Positions 5,567 through 8,647 of a DNA stretch of 8,647 nucleotides are shown in pieces (the first letter of the stretch is position 1; every line of letters begins with the position of its first letter). The notes beneath the pieces are model-generated. The model was not told where the DNA came from. It was given only the letters and a program-made list of their open reading frames with translations, and made no database searches. A program made the position numbers and the translations under genes. The stretch comes from Desulfohalobiaceae bacterium. GTDB taxonomy: Bacteria; Desulfobacterota; Desulfovibrionia; Desulfovibrionales; Desulfothermaceae. The stretch spans positions 1 to 8,647 of the forward strand of contig JAIPER010000126.1 in the NCBI GenBank assembly GCA_021737115.1, written 5' to 3'.

Positions 5567-5986
5567 ATGGTAACCAGACACTTACATTTAGCCTCTTTGA
5601 CCCTGTCTGCGGTGCTGCTCCTTGTTTTGAGCGTCTCCTGCTCTTCTCTGGCCGGACCCGGAAGAGGCTCGATCGAGCGTATCGCCCCAGAGGCAGCCAG
5701 GGCAAAACTCGAATCCGGCCAGGCCCTGATGGTCTGCTCCTATAACGATGCCAGGTGCCGGAACATGTTGATAGAAGGAGCGCTGCTCAAAAGCGAATTT
5801 GAAGAAAAGCTGGCTTCCCTGGACAAAGACCAGGAAATCATCTTCTACTGCGCCTGACCCAATGAATACACTTCCGCCGGTCTGGCGGAAACCTATCAAG
5901 ACAAGGGCTACTCCAATGTCAACGCCCTGGAAGGCGGCTTTGAGGCCTGGGCCGAACAGGGCTATCCTCTGGAGCAGACCCAATGA
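5567..5986 (+). CDS. Rhodanese-like lipoprotein, probable selenoprotein with in-frame UGA as Sec97
   Basis: From ATG 5567, with GGGAGG 7 bases upstream, the product is 139 residues if UGA 5855-5857 is read as selenocysteine, and 96 if it is a stop. An in-frame ATG at 5534 lacks a ribosome site. A lipoprotein-type signal peptide ends near Cys25 (LSVSC). The rhodanese domain follows: ERIAPEAARAKLESG, a strand with VCSYNDARC (Cys57, Cys64), then IIFYCAUPNEYTSAGLAETY. After that the frame continues with the family-typical GYSNVNALEGGFEAWAEQGY and ends at TGA 5984-5986. Without read-through the domain would stop inside its active-site loop. Cys95 is the usual catalytic Cys and Sec97 sits where I recall homologues having Cys (YCACP). 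A SECIS-like hairpin follows the UGA. It likely handles sulfur or redox chemistry outside the cytoplasm, with substrate unknown. Pseudogene status is the alternative. Confidence 0.85.
5855..5890 (+). promoter_or_regulatory. Candidate bacterial SECIS element with its UGA
   Basis: After the UGA (5855-5857) come 14 bases, then TTCCGCC (5872-5878), loop GGTCT (5879-5883) and GGCGGAA (5884-5890): a perfect 7-bp stem with a 5-base loop. Bacterial SECIS hairpins lie directly downstream of the Sec codon inside the coding sequence, with the apical loop about 16-37 bases away and a loop G. Here the distance is 21 bases and the loop begins GG. The GGUCU loop matches the one I recall for E. coli fdhF. 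The hairpin would recruit SelB with Sec-tRNA. Confidence 0.75.
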
Positions 5987-6024
5987 ACAAGGAAGCATGT
6001 GCAATGAAATTCATTTTCTGATGA

Positions 6025-6058
6025 TGATAATCGAGGATTTGCGTATAATTCATTATCA
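6025..6058 (+). promoter_or_regulatory. TATAAT box inside a 7-bp inverted repeat
   Basis: TGATAAT (6025-6031) and ATTATCA (6052-6058) are inverted copies, and a perfect TATAAT lies between them at 6044-6049. No good -35 is seen at 16-18 bases. It may be a regulated promoter or a chance AT-rich match in the gap after the rhodanese gene. Confidence 0.3.
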
Positions 6059-6094
6059 AAAACCTTATATGCAATTTGCTGCACACAGGCCCTC

Positions 6095-6123
6095 TTGACA
6101 GAAAGTATAGCTTCACATAGGGT
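6095..6123 (+). promoter_or_regulatory. Candidate promoter of the branched-chain-type ABC operon
   Basis: A perfect TTGACA (6095-6100) is followed after 17 bases by TAGGGT (6118-6123). The binding-protein ATG is about 120 bases downstream, leaving room for a leader. The -10 is weak, so an activator may be needed. Confidence 0.45.
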
Positions 6124-6242
6124 GATTCAAAATGCATTTATAGCTGGAATTTTCGGATGAAGACCTGATAAAGTCAAGAACTTGGCATCGGTTCTTACGT
6201 GCCCGGTTCTTCATCCCGGACCATAACCAAGAGGGAGGAACC

Positions 6243-7523
6243 ATGAAAACAAAAAGGTGGCTCACGGGAATTCTGGTATTGCTTGCCGCGATCTGGCTTC
6301 TGCCGGTCAATGCTATCTGCGCCAAGGGTCCGATCGTACTCGGAGTGCCGACCTCACTCGGGTTTTTAGAGGGCAAGGAATCATACAAGGCCGTACAGAT
6401 GGCGGTCGAAGAGATCAATGCAGCCGGCGGGGTTCAACTTGGTGATCAGAGCAGGGACTTCAAGCTGGCCTCCATAGATATCCGGGACGCCGCCCCGGGG
6501 GTTCCGGTACCGGAAGCCCTCCTGGGACTGGAAAAGATCATTCTGGAGGAAGAACCGGCTGCTTTGCTCATCGGACCATTCAGATCCGAGGCCCTCATGG
6601 CCGGAATGGACATCATCGCCAAGTACAAGGTTCCTCTTCTGGGCACAATCGCCATGTCTCCCGGTTCCGAGAAGAAAATCAAGGAAGATCCCGAGAAGTA
6701 CAAGTACATCTTCCGGGTCTGCCTCAATGCGGTCCACCTGGTGAAATACCTCTCCGGGACCATGGGACTGATCAACGAACAATTCGGCTTCAACAAGGTC
6801 TACATCCTTCATCAGGACGTGGCCTGGGCCAGGGCCACGACCGATTTCGTGAAAAAGGTCTACTTCGACAAGGCCGGCTGGGAGATCCTGGGCAAGGAAA
6901 GCTATCCCACCGGGACCTCGGATTTTTCGTCGGCCCTGATGAAAGCCAGGGCCAAAGGTGCCCAGGTCATCATGCCCGTCTTCGACATGCCCCAGAGCGG
7001 CACCCTGGTCAAACAGTGGAAAACCATGCAGGTACCGGCTGTCCTGGCCGGATTCATCTCCCCCCTGGCCGGCTCCGGAGCCTGGGAGACCTTTGACCAA
7101 AAAATCAGCGGCGCCACAAACGACATCTTCGAGCTCGGCAGCGCCATTTCTTCTGATAAAGTCCCGGAATCCACCAAATTTTACAATGCCTACCGGCAGA
7201 AATTCGGCGAGGAGATACAGGCCGGGCACGGCCCTGCTCCTTCCTACGAGTCCGTCTACATACTTAAGGAGGCCATAGAACGGGCCGGAACACTCGATCC
7301 GGACGCTCTGGTATCTGAGCTGAAAAAGACCGACCGCCGGGGTGTGATGGGCAGGATCCGCTTTGATGAAGGCAATCAGGCCGTCTATGGCTTCGACCCG
7401 GATGAAACCGCTGTATCCGCTGTTTTTCAATGGACGGATGACGGCAGTCGGAAGATTGTGTTTCCGGAATCCATAGCCGAAGGCAAGATCAAGCTTCCAA
7501 AGGGATTGAAATCCCTGAAATAA
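6243..7523 (+). CDS. Branched-chain amino acid-type ABC transporter substrate-binding protein (LivJ/LivK family)
   Basis: The 426-residue protein begins with a Sec signal peptide (MKTKRW, then a hydrophobic core, cleavage probable after AICA at 27). It continues as a class I periplasmic binding fold (Peripla_BP_6): strand PIVLGVPTSLGF, helix YKAVQMAVEEINAAGGV, the ALLIGPFRSEALMAGMDIIA segment that lines the cleft, PLLGTIAMSP, and later YKYIFRVCLNAVHLV. A second lobe follows with KVYILHQDVAWA and QVIMPVFDMPQSG. In this family the mature protein scans the periplasm for a small ligand and docks on the LivH/LivM permeases. Relatives bind amino acids, amides, urea or aromatic acids, so the ligand is open. 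GGGAGG lies just before ATG 6243. A LivH-type gene follows on the same strand after 409 bases. The stop codon TAA is the first part of a long inverted repeat. Confidence 0.9.
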   Translation: MKTKRWLTGILVLLAAIWLLPVNAICAKGPIVLGVPTSLGFLEGKESYKAVQMAVEEINAAGGVQLGDQSRDFKLASIDIRDAAPGVPVPEALLGLEKIILEEEPAALLIGPFRSEALMAGMDIIAKYKVPLLGTIAMSPGSEKKIKEDPEKYKYIFRVCLNAVHLVKYLSGTMGLINEQFGFNKVYILHQDVAWARATTDFVKKVYFDKAGWEILGKESYPTGTSDFSSALMKARAKGAQVIMPVFDMPQSGTLVKQWKTMQVPAVLAGFISPLAGSGAWETFDQKISGATNDIFELGSAISSDKVPESTKFYNAYRQKFGEEIQAGHGPAPSYESVYILKEAIERAGTLDPDALVSELKKTDRRGVMGRIRFDEGNQAVYGFDPDETAVSAVFQWTDDGSRKIVFPESIAEGKIKLPKGLKSLK

Positions 7524-7630
7524 AATTCTTACGGGTGTCAGACGTCCATTGGTATTAACCCTTTGAAACTCCTGGCCTGATCCGGGATCAGGGTAGCTAT
7601 AACCAATACTGACACCCGTAAGAATTTTAT
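7520..7630. repeat. 22-bp perfect terminal inverted repeat forming a long nested hairpin (MITE-like)
   Basis: Positions 7520-7541 and 7609-7630 are exact reverse complements. Inside, ATTGGT (7548-7553) pairs with ACCAAT (7602-7607), and CCTGATCC (7576-7583) pairs with GGATCAGG (7585-7592). The structure overlaps the stop codon of the binding-protein gene. The outer ends can be read as a TA duplication (7521-7522 and 7628-7629), as for IS630/mariner-type MITEs. Alternatively it is a post-cistron mRNA hairpin protecting the binding-protein message. No strong U-tract follows. Confidence 0.8.
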
Positions 7631-7717
7631 ATGTGACTATTCTCTGTTCATGTGAGGTGTAACTTTTTTTTGGTAAGGGCGGGCAACCCTTTTTCGGCTT
7701 GTCCGGGGACTTTCGCT

Positions 7718-7741
7718 AACGCGGCGTACCTGCCGCGTTTT
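7718..7741 (+). terminator. Terminator-like GC-rich hairpin between binding protein and permease
   Basis: AACGCGGC (7718-7725), loop GTACCT and GCCGCGTT (7732-7739) form an 8-bp stem whose end merges into TTTT (7738-7741). With a short T-run it would end only part of the transcription, giving more binding protein than permease. It could also act in isolation. Confidence 0.45.
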
Positions 7742-7799
7742 CATTGTCTCATATCCAGTTTGAGACTCCAGATCATTCCGGAAGCCCAAATAGGATAAA

Positions 7800-7833
7800 G
7801 CCAACTTCTGGTATTTTAATACCGGCAGTTGGC
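7800..7833 (+). promoter_or_regulatory. Strong hairpin in the leader of the permease gene
   Basis: GCCAACT (7800-7806) pairs with AGTTGGC (7827-7833). Inside it GGTAT (7810-7814) pairs with ATACC (7819-7823) around a 4-base loop, with one mismatch and two further pairs between the stems. It lies 100 bases before the permease start. A small hairpin GACAG/CTGTC (7903-7917) sits just ahead of the ribosome site. Their role, attenuation or RNA stability, is not shown by the sequence. Confidence 0.4.
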
Positions 7834-7932
7834 CTTACACTGCCACATTTGGCATACAATTCTTTACAGAACGTTGTTCACGGCAGATTCATACACATAC
7901 ATGACAGGCCGACTGTCGGTATTGGAGGAACC

Positions 7933-8647
7933 ATGTTCATCGGGACCGCCATCTACGCCCTCATCAACAGCTTTATACTCATCATGCTGGCCATGGGCTT
8001 CAATCTGACCTTCGGCATAAGCGGAGTGGCCAACTTCGCCCACGGCGCCCTGTATATTCTGGCGGCCTATGCCGGCTGGATGCTCATCAACTTTCTGCAG
8101 CTGCCCTTTCTCCTGGCCGGCCTGGTGGCCGTGCTCGTCACCTCGATCTTCGGAGCCCTGATTTACCGATTTGTCCTGCTCCGGGTCCGGGGTCAGCCCC
8201 TGTCCGAGGTGATCGCCACCTTCGGGATCGGCCTGTCCATACTGGAGCTTTTCCGGTATCTGGGTTTTGTCGGCTTCGAGTACACCCTGCCGGTTTTCAT
8301 CGACGGCAGCCTGTTCATTGCCGGGACCTATATCGATCTGCAGCGAGTGATCATCGTCGGGGTGGGCCTGCTGCTGATTCTGCTGCTCTGGCTGTTCACC
8401 CGCCATACATCCATTGGCCTCGCCTTCCGGGGCATTGCCCAGGATGAACGTACCGCCCTAACCTTTGGCATCGACGCGGACTGGATCGCCACCCTGAGCG
8501 TTTCCCTGGGAGCCGGCCTGGCGGCCATAGCTGCCATTGTCATCATCCCCCTGGGCAGCATAGCCCCCTCGGAAGGCTACGACGTGCTGATCAAGGCCCT
8601 GGCGGTCTGCATTATCGGAGGTCTGGGCAGCACCGGAGGCGTGATCC
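7933..8647 (+). CDS. livH: LivH-type branched-chain amino acid ABC transporter permease (3' end outside window)
   Basis: The frame opens at ATG 7933, with GGAGG four bases upstream in the same GGAGGAACCATG context as the binding-protein gene, and is open to the window edge (238 codons of a usual 290 or so). It is a polytopic inner-membrane protein. Hydrophobic segments run roughly at 7-29, 37-56, 58-83, 92-111, 138-155 and 184-207. The family motifs are the early GFNLTFGISGVANFAHGALY (22-41), the cytoplasmic coupling loop IGLAFRGIAQDERTALTFGI (161-180) that contacts the ATPase, and the late ALAVCIIGGLGSTGG (222-236). It would form the translocation channel together with LivM and work with the binding protein encoded upstream. 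The missing C-terminus is due only to the window end. The ligand is not decidable. Confidence 0.93.
   Translation, partial: MFIGTAIYALINSFILIMLAMGFNLTFGISGVANFAHGALYILAAYAGWMLINFLQLPFLLAGLVAVLVTSIFGALIYRFVLLRVRGQPLSEVIATFGIGLSILELFRYLGFVGFEYTLPVFIDGSLFIAGTYIDLQRVIIVGVGLLLILLLWLFTRHTSIGLAFRGIAQDERTALTFGIDADWIATLSVSLGAGLAAIAAIVIIPLGSIAPSEGYDVLIKALAVCIIGGLGSTGGVI

Noticed and set aside
6381..7430. 349-residue minus-strand open frame opposite the LivJ/K-type gene
   Set aside because: It is the antisense shadow of a well-recognised plus-strand gene, has no family motif and is rich in Gly, Asp and His as expected of a mirrored frame.
7675..7694. AAGGG/CCCTT hairpin with T-run as a terminator
   Set aside because: Only 5 bp with a short T-run. 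The stronger 8-bp stem at 7718 is a better candidate.
7870..7880. GAAC-GTT-GTTC as an SOS-type LexA box
   Set aside because: Spacing and flanks do not fit the known LexA consensus, and it is a short chance palindrome before a transport gene.
7864..8406. 180-residue Gln/Asp/Gly-rich minus-strand open frame
   Set aside because: It lies opposite the LivH coding region. Its composition is the reverse complement of hydrophobic codons, and it has no ribosome site.

Overview
The window reads as a chromosomal segment of a bacterium that uses selenocysteine, most likely a sulfate-reducing Desulfobacterota (deltaproteobacterial) genome. This is an inference from the protein styles, the strong GGAGG ribosome sites, the branched-chain-amino-acid-type ABC genes, the load of decayed toxin-antitoxin genes and an apparent UGA-recoded rhodanese. 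No rRNA, tRNA or CRISPR array was seen.

Layout. (1) 1-637, plus strand: the 3' end of a periplasmic binding protein for an iron-complex-type ABC importer. (2) 638-3820, minus strand: an accessory stretch made largely of gene pieces. From left to right it holds a PD-(D/E)XK nuclease-like remnant, a CopG/BrnA-antitoxin-like remnant, a long pRiA4b ORF-3-like gene that ends early inside its signature motif, a terminator, a RhuM-like tail, a hipA toxin gene with two large internal losses, and an intact hipB-type antitoxin. (3) 3905-5047: an intact two-gene TacAT-type module (DUF1778 antitoxin plus GNAT toxin, minus strand) with a good promoter, bracketed by degenerate direct repeats. (4) 5081-5489: hairpins, a 14-bp palindrome, a sigma-70-like promoter and a broken MNT nucleotidyltransferase. 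(5) 5567-5986: a rhodanese-like lipoprotein whose in-frame UGA is best read as selenocysteine, with a SECIS-like hairpin directly behind it. (6) 6095-8647, plus strand: a LivJ/K-type binding protein, a 409-bp gap that starts with a long hairpin or MITE-like inverted repeat, and the first 238 codons of a LivH-type permease.

How it works together. The two ends are ordinary import systems. The middle is a graveyard of stress and defence genes, in which only the hipB-like antitoxin and the TacAT-type pair look functional. The most interesting item is the short rhodanese gene. A standard caller would end it at the UGA and give a truncated protein. Reading through restores a complete rhodanese domain with a Cys-x-Sec active-site loop, and the downstream hairpin carries the same GGUCU apical loop that I recall for the E. 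coli fdhF SECIS element.
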